Below, in pieces: positions 55,602 through 64,000 of a stretch of 64,000 nucleotides of DNA (positions are counted from its first letter, which is position 1; the number at the start of each line of letters is the position of its first letter). A program made the translations under genes and the position numbers. The notes below the pieces were generated by a model that ran no database searches, was not told the origin of the DNA, and saw only the letters and a program-made list of their open reading frames with translations. Source of the stretch: Pseudomonas sp. PSB18 (lineage in GTDB: Bacteria > Pseudomonadota > Gammaproteobacteria > Pseudomonadales > Pseudomonadaceae); assembly GCF_014596565.1 (NCBI RefSeq), contig NZ_NOIN01000001.1, positions 496,001-560,000 on the forward strand, written 5' to 3'.

Positions 55602-57518
55602 TCAGGCATCCAGCTCGGCCCAACGCTCCACCAGCGCATCCAGTTCAGCCTGCAACTGCTCCAGATGCGCGATCACCTTGGCGGTTTCCGCCGCCGGCCG
55701 CTGGTAGAAACCGGCATCGGCCATCTCGGCCTGCACCGCGGCGATCTGTGCTTCCTTGGTATCGATATCGCCCGGCAATGCTTCCAGCTCGCGTTGTAGC
55801 TTGTAGCTGAGCTTCTTCTTGGCTGGCGCCGGGGCTGCGGCGGCTACCGGAGCAGGCTCGGCCTTGACCACCGCCGAATTCAAGTCGGCCTTGCCGGACT
55901 TGCTCTCGGTCACACCCAGAAGGCGCGGCGAGCCGCCCTGGCGCAGCCAGTCCTGATACCCGCCGACGTATTCGCGAACCCGACCTTCACCTTCGAACAC
56001 CAGGGTGCTGGTGACCACGTTGTCGAGGAATGCCCGGTCGTGGCTGACCATCAGCACGGTGCCGTTGAAGGTCAGCAGCACCTCTTCCAGCAATTCGAGG
56101 GTTTCCACGTCCAGGTCGTTGGTCGGTTCGTCGAGCACCAGCAGGTTGGCCGGCTTGCTGAACAGTTTCGCCAGCAGCAGACGGGCGCGCTCACCACCGG
56201 ACAACGCCTTGACCGGGGTACGGGCACGCTGGGGGCTGAACAGGAAGTCGCCGAGGTAGCTCAATACATGGCGGCTCTGGCCGTCGATATCGATGAAGTC
56301 GCGGCCTTCGGCCACGTTGTCGATCACGGTCTTTTCCAGGTCCAGTTGATGACGCAACTGGTCGAAGTAGGCGACGTCGATCTTGGTCCCCTCTTCCACC
56401 TTGCCGCTGGACGGCACCAGGCCGCCGAGCATCAGCTTGAGCAAGGTGGTCTTGCCGGTACCATTGGCGCCCAGCAGGCCGATGCGGTCGCCGCGTTGCA
56501 GGACCATGGAGAAATCCTTGACCAGGAACGGCCCGCCGGGATGGGCGAAGCTGACGTTTTCCAGGACCATCACCTGCTTGCCGGATTTTTCAGCCGTTTC
56601 CAGCTGGATATTGGCCTTCCCGGTGCGCTCGCGACGCTCGCTGCGCTCGACACGCAGGGCCTTGAGGGCGCGCACACGACCTTCGTTACGGGTACGACGG
56701 GCCTTGATGCCCTGGCGGATCCAGACTTCTTCCTGGGCCAGCCGCTTGTCGAACAGCGCGTTGGCGGTTTCTTCCGCCGCCAGGACCGCTTCCTTGTGCA
56801 CCAGGAAACTGGCGTAGTCACCGTTCCAGTCGATCAGGCCGCCCCGGTCCAGTTCAAGAATGCGGGTCGCCAGGTTCTGCAGGAAAGAACGGTCGTGGGT
56901 GATGAACAGTACCGCCCCCTGGAAATCCTTCAAGGCTTCTTCAAGCCAGGCGATGGCGCCGATGTCCAGGTGGTTGGTCGGTTCGTCGAGCAGCAGCAGG
57001 TCCGGCTCGGACACCAGGGCCTGGGCCAGCAGGACACGGCGACGCCAGCCACCGGACAGCTCGGCGAGGGTCTTGTCGGCCGGCAGTTGCAGGCGGCTCA
57101 GGGTGCTGTCGACCAATTGCTGCAGACGCCAGCCATCGCGGGCTTCGAGGTCGTGCTGCACATGCATCAGTTTTTCCAGGTCGGCATCGGTGACGATGTT
57201 CTGGCTCAGGTGGTGATATTCGGCCAGCAGCGCGCCGACACCGTCCAGGCCCTCGGCAACCACATCGAACACCGTCCGCTCGTCGGCCAGCGGCAGTTCC
57301 TGGGGCAACTCACCGATCTTCAGGCCGGGGGCACGCCAGACCGAGCCGTCGTCAGGCTTCTGATCGCCCTTGACCAGCTTCATCATGCTGGACTTGCCGG
57401 TGCCGTTGCGGCCGATGATGCACACCCGCTCACCACGGGCGATCTGCCAGGACACCTTGTCCAACAACGGCATCGCGCCGAAAGCAAGGGACACATCGCT
57501 GAATTTGAGCAGGGTCAT
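55602..57518 (-). CDS. uup: ABC-F ATPase Uup
   Basis: 638 residues, two ABC domains in one chain (Walker A GRNGTGKSSMMKLVKG and GANGTGKTTLLKLMLGG; signatures LSGGWRRRVLLAQAL and LSGGERARLLLAKLF), with a linker of charged residues and a C-terminal coiled coil that marks Uup (KKKLSYKLQRELEALPGDID). No membrane segments; it acts on ribosomes or branched DNA. ATG at 57518. Divergent from slt. Confidence 0.9.
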   Translation of the reverse strand: MTLLKFSDVSLAFGAMPLLDKVSWQIARGERVCIIGRNGTGKSSMMKLVKGDQKPDDGSVWRAPGLKIGELPQELPLADERTVFDVVAEGLDGVGALLAEYHHLSQNIVTDADLEKLMHVQHDLEARDGWRLQQLVDSTLSRLQLPADKTLAELSGGWRRRVLLAQALVSEPDLLLLDEPTNHLDIGAIAWLEEALKDFQGAVLFITHDRSFLQNLATRILELDRGGLIDWNGDYASFLVHKEAVLAAEETANALFDKRLAQEEVWIRQGIKARRTRNEGRVRALKALRVERSERRERTGKANIQLETAEKSGKQVMVLENVSFAHPGGPFLVKDFSMVLQRGDRIGLLGANGTGKTTLLKLMLGGLVPSSGKVEEGTKIDVAYFDQLRHQLDLEKTVIDNVAEGRDFIDIDGQSRHVLSYLGDFLFSPQRARTPVKALSGGERARLLLAKLFSKPANLLVLDEPTNDLDVETLELLEEVLLTFNGTVLMVSHDRAFLDNVVTSTLVFEGEGRVREYVGGYQDWLRQGGSPRLLGVTESKSGKADLNSAVVKAEPAPVAAAAPAPAKKKLSYKLQRELEALPGDIDTKEAQIAAVQAEMADAGFYQRPAAETAKVIAHLEQLQAELDALVERWAELDA

Positions 57519-57733
57519 GAGCTTCTCCAAAAACCGGGCGCGCATTCTACCTGAGATGAGACTTCAGGGGTCCGCCATTTTCGTCGTTGAATCACTCTGC
57601 ATAACAAATGTTGCGAACTTGCACCGACGGCCCCGCAAAGCTTTCGCCGGCTGCTGGCAAAAGGCTAAGCTACAGGCAGTTACCCTGGGTTACCCCTTGG
57701 GCTTTTCATGTTTTTTTTCTGCCCGGATGTCTC

Positions 57734-59662
57734 ATGCGCAGTCGCCTTATTACTGTTCTGTCTTGTTTTTTCGTGTGTGCCACTGCCGTTCAAACCGCTC
57801 AAGCGGTGGATATTTCCACCCAGCGCCAGTATTACGATGAAGCCAAGCGAGCCTTGGCCAAGGGTGATTCCGGCCCCTATTTCCGTTATAGCCAGGCCCT
57901 GCGCGATTATCCGCTGGAACCGTACCTGGCCTACGACGAACTGACCGCTCGCCTCAAAAGCGCGAGCAATGCCGAAATCGAGAAATTCCTCGCCGAACAC
58001 GGTGACCTGCCCCAGGCCAACTGGATGAAACTGCGCTGGTTGCGCTGGCTGGCCGAACGCGGCGACTGGGCGACCTTCGTCAAATACTACGACCCCAAGC
58101 TCAACTTCACCGAGCTGGACTGCCTCAATGCCCAGTACCAGCTCAGCCACGGCCTCAAGGCCGAGGGCTACGCCAACACCGAAAAGCTCTGGCTCACCGG
58201 TAAATCCCAACCACAGGCCTGCGATGCGCTGTTCGGCCTCTGGGCCTCCCAAGGCCAGCTGACCGAGCAGAAACGCTGGGAGCGCGCCAAACTGGCGGCC
58301 CAGGCCCGAAATTATCCACTGGCCAATAGCCTGGTCAGCGGCCTGGTCACCCTCGCCCCTCGTGGCAAATTGCTGGTGGACGTGGCGCAGAAACCCGAAC
58401 TGCTCAACCAGCCCTCGCGCTTCATCCCGGCCGATGAGCCGATGTCCGATATCGTCAGCCTCGGCCTGCGTCGCCTCGCCCGCCAGGATCCGGATAAAGC
58501 CATGGCACTGCTGGACGGCTACGCCAGCACCATGCATTTTTCTCGCGACGAAAAAGTTGCCATCGCCCGGGAGATCGGCCTGACCCTGGCCAAGCGCTTC
58601 GACAGTCGCGCCCTCGATATGATGACGCAGTATGACCCGGAGCTGCGGGACGACACCGTTTCGGAATGGCGCCTGCGCCTGCTGCTGCGCCTGGGTCGCT
58701 GGGACGACGCCTATCAGTTGACCCGTCGTCTGCCCGAGTCGCTGGCCAGCACCAACCGCTGGCGCTACTGGCAGGCCCGCAGCCTGGAACTGGCTCAACC
58801 GCAAAACCCCGAAGCCTTGACGCTTTACAAGCACCTGGCTCGCGAGCGGGATTTTTATGGCTTCCTGGCTGCCGACCGCTCCCAATCGCCCTACTCGCTC
58901 GCCAACAAGCCCCTGGTGCTGAGCCAGGCCCTGATCAACAAAGTGCGCAATACGCCGGGTGTCCGCCGAGCCCTGGAATTCCATGCCCGCGGGCAGATCG
59001 TCGATGGGCGCCGTGAGTGGTATCACGTCAGCCGGCATTTCAGCCGGGACGAGATGGTCGCCCAGGCGAAGCTGGCCTACGACCTGAAATGGTATTTCCC
59101 GGCCATCCGCACCATCAGCCAGGCCAAGTACTGGGACGACCTGGACATCCGCTTCCCGATGGCGCACCGCGATACCCTGGTGCGCGAAGCCAAGGTCCGT
59201 GGCCTGCACTCGAGCTGGGTGTTCGCCATCACCCGCCAGGAAAGCGCCTTCATGGATGATGCGCGCTCCGGCGTGGGTGCCGCCGGCCTGATGCAACTGA
59301 TGCCCGGCACCGCCAAGGAAACCGCACGCAAATTCAGCATCCCGCTGGCTTCGCCCCAGCAGGTGCTGGATCCGGACAAGAACATCGAGCTCGGCGCAGC
59401 GTACCTGAGTCAGGTCCACAGCCAGTTCAACGGCAACCGCGTCCTGGCCTCGGCCGCCTACAACGCCGGCCCCGGCCGTGTACGGCAGTGGCTGCGCGGC
59501 GCCGACCACCTGAGCTTCGACGTCTGGGTCGAAAGCATCCCCTTCGACGAAACCCGCCAATACGTGCAGAACGTCTTGTCGTACTCGGTGATCTACGGCC
59601 AGAAACTCAACTCACCACAACCGCTGGTGGACTGGCATGAGCGGTATTTTGACGATCAGTGA
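57734..59662 (+). CDS. slt: Soluble lytic murein transglycosylase
   Basis: 642 residues with a signal peptide ending TAQA. A long superhelical helix-rich doughnut domain, then the lysozyme-like domain with catalytic Glu in FAITRQESAFMDDARSGVGA, GLMQLMPGTA and YNAGPGRVRQWL. It cleaves peptidoglycan with anhydro-bond formation and works in wall recycling together with NagZ. The size matches P. aeruginosa PA3020. Start at 57734 keeps the signal peptide intact. Confidence 0.94.
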   Translation: MRSRLITVLSCFFVCATAVQTAQAVDISTQRQYYDEAKRALAKGDSGPYFRYSQALRDYPLEPYLAYDELTARLKSASNAEIEKFLAEHGDLPQANWMKLRWLRWLAERGDWATFVKYYDPKLNFTELDCLNAQYQLSHGLKAEGYANTEKLWLTGKSQPQACDALFGLWASQGQLTEQKRWERAKLAAQARNYPLANSLVSGLVTLAPRGKLLVDVAQKPELLNQPSRFIPADEPMSDIVSLGLRRLARQDPDKAMALLDGYASTMHFSRDEKVAIAREIGLTLAKRFDSRALDMMTQYDPELRDDTVSEWRLRLLLRLGRWDDAYQLTRRLPESLASTNRWRYWQARSLELAQPQNPEALTLYKHLARERDFYGFLAADRSQSPYSLANKPLVLSQALINKVRNTPGVRRALEFHARGQIVDGRREWYHVSRHFSRDEMVAQAKLAYDLKWYFPAIRTISQAKYWDDLDIRFPMAHRDTLVREAKVRGLHSSWVFAITRQESAFMDDARSGVGAAGLMQLMPGTAKETARKFSIPLASPQQVLDPDKNIELGAAYLSQVHSQFNGNRVLASAAYNAGPGRVRQWLRGADHLSFDVWVESIPFDETRQYVQNVLSYSVIYGQKLNSPQPLVDWHERYFDDQ

Positions 59663-59693
59663 GCTGAAGCGTCCCCTATTCGGATAATGCCAT

Positions 59694-59725
59694 CCTGTGG
59701 GATCGAGCCTGCTCGCTCCCACATT
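59694..59725. repeat. REP remnant (single dyad)
   Basis: TGTGGGATCGAGCCTGCTCG followed by CTCCCACA: one altered copy, with a substitution in the left arm. It lies between slt and the convergent fic gene. Confidence 0.7.
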
Positions 59726-59748
59726 GGAGGGGTATGTGCCAGCAAGTC

Positions 59749-60777
59749 TCAGCCAAGCTGTGCCAAGGCCTGCTTGCCTGGCAGAGTAAGGCGATACCGT
59801 TGCGTCGGACTGCTGGGCGACTCTGGATCGGTCATTTCGATCAAGCCCGCCGTCAATGCCGGCTTGAGGTAGTTACCCCGAAAGGTAGCCTTGTGTACCA
59901 ATCCCAACTTCCCCATCAGCTCACTGATTTTCAGTGGAGGCCCGCTGCCCAGTATTTGAAGCAGCCTGGCTACTGGGTCGGTTACCAGGTCGGTTACTAG
60001 GTCGGTGGTCGGCTCATTACGAATCGCCTCCCCAAGTGCGATGTTCAGCGACTGCAGCATGAACTCCACGAAAGGCGTTGCCTCGGCAAGCCGGTCGGCG
60101 GCCGATAATGCAGCGTAGTAAGCGTCCTGTTGAGCGCGAATGACTGCCTCAACCGGCAAATAAGCCATAATCGGCCTCCACCGGCTGAGAATCAGGGTTT
60201 GCCAGAGACGCCCCATTCTCCCGTTGCCGTCAGCGAACGGGTGAATGAACTCGAATTCATAGTGAAAAACGCAGCTGATCACCAGCGGATGCCAATCGCA
60301 TGACCCGACCCACGCCAGCAGATCATCGATCAGATGCCCCACACGGCTGGGGGGCGGAGCCATATGCACCAATTGGTCGCCCCGATAGATGCCTACTCCA
60401 GCACGGCGAAACTGCCCTGCATCGTCAATCAAGCCCTGCATCAGTAGCTCATGTGCTCGAAGCAGGTCGGTCCGACTGTCAGGCCCCCAATCAGGCATGG
60501 CCTCGTAAGCGGCAAAGGCATTGCGCACTTCCTGGATCTCACGGGGCAACCCCAACACCCGCTGTCCGGCCAGAACCGCAGTGACCTGCTCGACACTCAA
60601 GGTATTGTTTTCAATCGCCAACGAGGCGTGAATCGTGCGGATCCGGTTTCCACGGCGCAATTGCGGAGTCTGTTGATGATCATTGACAGCCGAAAGCTGA
60701 CCGATCTGCTCGCTGATGTCAGCAATCAACCCCAGCATCCGGGTCGTCAATGTCAACGGTGGCGCGTGACGACTCAT
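59749..60777 (-). CDS. Fic domain protein (AMP-transferase type) with C-terminal winged helix
   Basis: 342 residues from MSRHAPPLTLTTRMLGLIAD. An N-terminal Fic_N domain with the inhibitory helix motif SLAIEN (S/T-x3-E-G/N); the catalytic loop HPFADGNGRMGR; then a C-terminal HTH (LKISELMGKLGLVHKATFRG). Class II Fic proteins use the inhibitory glutamate to block ATP binding; targets of this one are unknown. Near the 3' part there is a short in-frame repeat (DLVTDLVTDPV, from repeated GTCGGTTAC units). Starts at 60810 and 60837 are possible. It lies right after the ABC exporter gene. Confidence 0.85.
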   Translation of the reverse strand: MSRHAPPLTLTTRMLGLIADISEQIGQLSAVNDHQQTPQLRRGNRIRTIHASLAIENNTLSVEQVTAVLAGQRVLGLPREIQEVRNAFAAYEAMPDWGPDSRTDLLRAHELLMQGLIDDAGQFRRAGVGIYRGDQLVHMAPPPSRVGHLIDDLLAWVGSCDWHPLVISCVFHYEFEFIHPFADGNGRMGRLWQTLILSRWRPIMAYLPVEAVIRAQQDAYYAALSAADRLAEATPFVEFMLQSLNIALGEAIRNEPTTDLVTDLVTDPVARLLQILGSGPPLKISELMGKLGLVHKATFRGNYLKPALTAGLIEMTDPESPSSPTQRYRLTLPGKQALAQLG

Positions 60778-60837
60778 ACCCTTATCCAAGCCAGATAAAC
60801 AGTACGACATGATGCCCCACATGGGCGCCAACAGCAC

Positions 60838-62607
60838 TCATTGAGCCACCTCGCCTTGCTGGTTGAACTGCAACGCCGCCAACCGCGCATACAGCTCATT
60901 GCTGGCAACCAGCTCCTGATGCGTGCCTACCGCCACCACCCGGCCCTGATCCATCACCGCGATCCGGTCAGCGTTCTTCACCGTGGCCAGGCGATGGGCG
61001 ATGACCAGGGTGGTGCGGTTTTTCATCAGGTTGGGCAGGGCTTGCTGGATCAGGTGTTCGCTTTGCGCATCGAGGGCGCTGGTGGCTTCGTCCAACAGCA
61101 GGATCGGCGCGTCCACCAACAGCGCCCGGGCGATGGCCAGGCGTTGGCGCTGGCCGCCGGACAACCCCAGGCCACCGTCGCCCAGGTGGGTCTGGTAACC
61201 ATCGGGCATTTTTTCGATGAAGTCGTGGGCATGGGCAATCCGGGCCGCCTCGCGCACCTGCTCGGCAGTGGCGTCGGGATTGCCGTAGCGGATGTTTTCT
61301 TCCACGGTGCCGAAGAACAGCGCCGGGTTTTGCGAAACCAGGGCGAAATGACGGCGCAGGTCCAGCGGATCGAGTCGGGTCAGCGGCACCTCATCAATGA
61401 GAATCCGGCCTTGTGCCGGATCGTAGAAACGCAGCAACAAGTCATACACCGTCGATTTGCCCGCGCCTGACGGTCCGACGAGGGCGAGGGTTTCGCCAGC
61501 ATTGACCGTCAGGTCCAGGCCGTCGACCGCATAGCTTTCCGGTCGGGATGGATAGGAGAACCGCACACTTTCAAGACGCAGGTCGCCCCGGACCCGCTTC
61601 GGCAACGTCACCAGGTCCGAAGACGGTGGCTGGATGATGTTCTGCGAACGCAGCAACTCGGCGATACGTTCGGCCGCGCCGGCGGCCCGTTGCAGTTCGC
61701 CGATCACCTCGCTCAGCGTACCGAAGGCGCTGCCGACAATCAGACTGTAGAACACGAATGCCGCCAGCTCACCGCCGGAAATCCGCCCGGCGATCACGTC
61801 CATGCCGCCCACCCAGAGCATTACGCCCACCGCTCCCAGCACCAGCACGATCACCAGGGTGATCAGCCAGGCGCGCTGGGCGATGCGTTTGCGGGCGGTT
61901 TCGAAAGCCTGCTCCACCGTGACGGCAAAACGTCGCTCATCCTGGACCTGATGATTGTAGGCTTGCACGGTCTTGATCTGGCCCAGGGTTTCCGAAACGT
62001 AGCTGCCGACATCGGCGATACGGTCCTGGCTCTGTCGGGACAGGCTGCGCACCCGACGACCGAATACCAGGATCGGCGCCAACACCAGCGGCAGCGCAAT
62101 CACCACGATGCTGGTGAGCTTGGGGTTGGTGATGAACAACAGCACGATGCCACCGATGACCATCAGGGCATTGCGCAGAAACAGCGACAAGGACGAACCG
62201 ATCACCGATTGCAGCAACGTGGTATCGGCGGTCAGGCGCGACTGGATCTCCGAGCTGCGGTTGTTTTCATAAAACCCCGGGTGCAAGTACACCAGATGGT
62301 TGAAAACCTGTCGCCGGATGTCGGCCACCACGCGCTCGCCAATCCACGACACCAGGTAGAACCGGGAGAAGGTCCCGATTGCCAGGCCTATCACCAGCAC
62401 CATGAACAAGCCGATGGACTGGTTCAGCAACTGAGGAGAACGGGTCATGAAACCCTGGTCCACCAGCAACCGGATGCCCTGCCCCATGGACAAGGTGATA
62501 CCCGCCGTGACGATGAGCGCCAACAACGCGCCGACGACCTGCTTGCGGTAAGGGGCGATAAAACCACTGGCCAGGCCTATGGCACGGCGATGTTGGGAAG
62601 AAAGCAT
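60838..62607 (-). CDS. ABC exporter, fused membrane and ATPase domains (MsbA/LmrA type)
   Basis: 589 residues: six membrane helices (about 15-300), then Walker A GPSGAGKSTVYDLLLRFY, ALVSQNPALFFGTVEENIRY, signature LGLSGGQRQRLAIARALL, Walker B ILLLDEATSALDAQSE and VIAHRLATVKNADRI. Type I exporter half-transporter acting as a homodimer; lipid or drug substrate not determined. It is followed by the fic gene with no space, so the two are probably one operon. ATG at 62607 is preferred over one at 62628. Confidence 0.88.
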   Translation of the reverse strand: MLSSQHRRAIGLASGFIAPYRKQVVGALLALIVTAGITLSMGQGIRLLVDQGFMTRSPQLLNQSIGLFMVLVIGLAIGTFSRFYLVSWIGERVVADIRRQVFNHLVYLHPGFYENNRSSEIQSRLTADTTLLQSVIGSSLSLFLRNALMVIGGIVLLFITNPKLTSIVVIALPLVLAPILVFGRRVRSLSRQSQDRIADVGSYVSETLGQIKTVQAYNHQVQDERRFAVTVEQAFETARKRIAQRAWLITLVIVLVLGAVGVMLWVGGMDVIAGRISGGELAAFVFYSLIVGSAFGTLSEVIGELQRAAGAAERIAELLRSQNIIQPPSSDLVTLPKRVRGDLRLESVRFSYPSRPESYAVDGLDLTVNAGETLALVGPSGAGKSTVYDLLLRFYDPAQGRILIDEVPLTRLDPLDLRRHFALVSQNPALFFGTVEENIRYGNPDATAEQVREAARIAHAHDFIEKMPDGYQTHLGDGGLGLSGGQRQRLAIARALLVDAPILLLDEATSALDAQSEHLIQQALPNLMKNRTTLVIAHRLATVKNADRIAVMDQGRVVAVGTHQELVASNELYARLAALQFNQQGEVAQ

Positions 62608-62870
62608 CAATAGCGTCCGATAATGCAACAGGGGAAGGGTCGGTCAACGGCACCGAAGCGCAGCGTAGCGGAACCTTATTGAATCAGAATGAGTCAGGTT
62701 AAATATAAACGCGATGACCACCCACTAGAGGGTATCGGTCTAAAGTCTGACTGGAAACGTACAAGTATTTCTGTTTGAGTAGAGCTGTCGTCATGACCGA
62801 CAAGGAGTGTCATTTCTCAGTCACCTGACGACAGTACAGTAGACATTAAAACCTGATGAGGAGACAGGCC
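62608..62870. other. Leader region of the 59-residue gene with a spaced inverted repeat
   Basis: CTGTCGTCA (62785-62793) and TGACGACAG (62826-62834) form a perfect 9-bp inverted repeat 32 bases apart, just before the ribosome site (GAGGAGA) of the gene at 62871. It could be a long-stem hairpin in the leader or two operator half sites. The rest of the spacer holds divergent promoters not resolved here. Confidence 0.45.
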
Positions 62871-63050
62871 ATGTCCTTGCAACACAGCAGCGACGACAAG
62901 ATTCAAGTGATCCGCACGCAACCGGACCAGTCCCTGGGCTGCTCGTTCATCGACGCCCAAGGGCGCGAAGTACCGATCACCGAAGAGATGATCCAGAAAG
63001 CCTGCAGTGAACTTGAACAACGACTGGTCAAGCCTGCCGAACAAAAGTGA
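62871..63050 (+). CDS. Conserved small protein, 59 residues
   Basis: MSLQHSSDDKIQVIRTQPDQ onward, then an IDAQGREVPITEEMIQKAC segment. Acidic/polar, soluble; a PA1571-like small protein known from pseudomonads without function. GAGGAGA at a good distance before the ATG and a strong terminator after the stop show it is a true one-gene unit. Confidence 0.72.
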   Translation: MSLQHSSDDKIQVIRTQPDQSLGCSFIDAQGREVPITEEMIQKACSELEQRLVKPAEQK

Positions 63051-63070
63051 TACAGCCCGTCTTCGATTGA

Positions 63071-63094
63071 ACCCGACCCTGTGTCGGGTTTTTT
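63071..63094 (+). terminator. Intrinsic terminator of the small-protein gene
   Basis: ACCCGAC-N5-GTCGGGT followed by TTTTT. Confidence 0.88.
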
Positions 63095-63128
63095 GTGCCC
63101 ATGGACTGTGCAAACCCTGTGGCGAGGG

Positions 63129-64000
63129 TTAAAGGGGGGTGGCACCCAGCGCATTCACGATCCGCTGCAACGCCGGTGATTGCCCTTCAATGCGCACCTT
63201 CAAACTGTCGATCTCCCGGCGCGGCGGGTAATGTTTGCGCAGGGCATCGAAGGCACTGCGTTGCTCGCTGACCGTTCCCACCAGGCTACGGCGAAAGTCC
63301 GCATCGTCACGACGCGGGTCGTATACGCCACGGCACAGCGCGGCCAGCGCCCAGGCCGGGTCGGTGGCCGCGTCCAGGGTGATACCGCCCAGCCAGGGAC
63401 GGGGCAGCAGATCGCCGAGACTGACTGCAACCGGTGTCTCCAGGAACGCGCACAAGGCTTCATAGATCTGCGCCGTGCCGCGCTGGCGACCATCGAGGCT
63501 GTAGCCGGCAATGTGTGGCGTGGCGATCACGCACAGGTCGGCCAGGTCCACGTCCACCGTGGGCTCCTGCTCCCAGACATCCAGCACCGCTTGCAGGTCT
63601 TCGCGCGCCAACAACACATTGCGCAACGCAGTGTTATCGATCACCGGCCCGCGGGCCGCATTGATCAGCCAGGTGCCGGGCTTGAGGCGATTGAGGCGTT
63701 GCTCGTCGAACAGATGCCAGGTCGGTTGCTCGCCGTCGCGCGTCAGGGGGGTATGCAGGCTGATCACATCGCACTGCTCGATGATCTGTTCCAGGCTCAC
63801 ATAGTCGCCGCCCTCGTTCGCCTGGCGGGGTGGATCGCATACCTTCACGTCCCAGCCCAGGCCTTTGAGCACATCGATCAAGCGTCCGCCCACCTGGCCC
63901 GCGCCGACCACGCCGAAGGTACGCTGCCGCAGATCCGCGCCTTCGATTTCAGCCAGGGTCATCAGGCTGCCCAGCACATAGTCCACCACGCCACGGGCAT
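63129..64000 (-). CDS. pdxB: Erythronate-4-phosphate dehydrogenase, C-terminal 290 residues (runs off the window)
   Basis: Second step of the DXP-independent pyridoxal phosphate route. D-isomer 2-hydroxyacid dehydrogenase family: [16 protein letters not shown] (NAD), [45 protein letters not shown] and the catalytic His in [15 protein letters not shown]; the C-terminal PdxB dimer domain is complete. The frame is open to base 64000, so the start lies outside the window. Confidence 0.93.
   Translation of the reverse strand, partial: ARGVVDYVLGSLMTLAEIEGADLRQRTFGVVGAGQVGGRLIDVLKGLGWDVKVCDPPRQANEGGDYVSLEQIIEQCDVISLHTPLTRDGEQPTWHLFDEQRLNRLKPGTWLINAARGPVIDNTALRNVLLAREDLQAVLDVWEQEPTVDVDLADLCVIATPHIAGYSLDGRQRGTAQIYEALCAFLETPVAVSLGDLLPRPWLGGITLDAATDPAWALAALCRGVYDPRRDDADFRRSLVGTVSEQRSAFDALRKHYPPRREIDSLKVRIEGQSPALQRIVNALGATPL

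Overview
This window is a chromosomal segment of a Pseudomonas, most likely of the P. fluorescens group. Three things support this. The gene order from tal to slt follows the P. aeruginosa PA2796-PA2810 and PA2986-PA3020 blocks (PA numbers from memory). The high-GC codon use is typical. Many intergenic spaces carry Pseudomonas REP dyads of the type GTGGGAGCGAGCCTGCTCGC.

Region 1 (1 to about 11.3 kb) is the regulatory and replication end of a P2-like prophage inserted at the 5' end of dusA. It runs from the 3' end of a late-control gene D, through an immunity switch (C-type repressor facing a small HTH protein, with an operator palindrome inside the early promoter), a CII-like regulator, an Ogr/Delta late activator, a TOPRIM primase-helicase, a set of small early genes and a PrtN-like activator, to the tyrosine integrase beside dusA. 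The structural genes must lie to the left, outside the window. Between gene D and the repressor sits an AT-rich, opposite-strand, three-gene operon (346-2446) whose last gene looks like a PD-(D/E)XK nuclease. It is the best candidate here for an undescribed anti-phage or competition module. Three early genes share a leader made of a hairpin with an identical CGGCAA loop but different, compensating stems, followed by an identical ribosome binding segment.

Region 2 (12.3-16.3 kb), between dusA and tal, holds two translationally coupled SF1 helicases, one UPF1/DNA2-like and one UvrD-like. The composition is less GC-rich, REP elements are absent, and the pair is not part of the conserved neighbourhood as I recall it. 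It is a second candidate defence module.

Region 3 (16.4-64 kb) is core chromosome: tal; rssC/rssB (RpoS control); mlaA; a HAD-like pseudoenzyme; queF; copRS with a cop box; lolCDE; a PilZ protein; a GDPD; sthA; apbE; an MHS transporter; a long-form gap; mfd; csiV; an SNF2 helicase; MTI phosphorylase; nagZ; psrA with two tandem PsrA boxes; lexA-sulA with two SOS boxes; topA; fadBA; uspA; uup; slt; a Fic protein; an ABC exporter; and the 3' part of pdxB. PsrA and fadBA link to fatty-acid control. LexA and SulA link to the SOS response, which may also govern prophage induction. A likely RpoS-type promoter plus an intrinsic terminator upstream of fadB marks a candidate small RNA (about 54388-54495).

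No tRNA, rRNA, CRISPR array or insertion sequence was seen.
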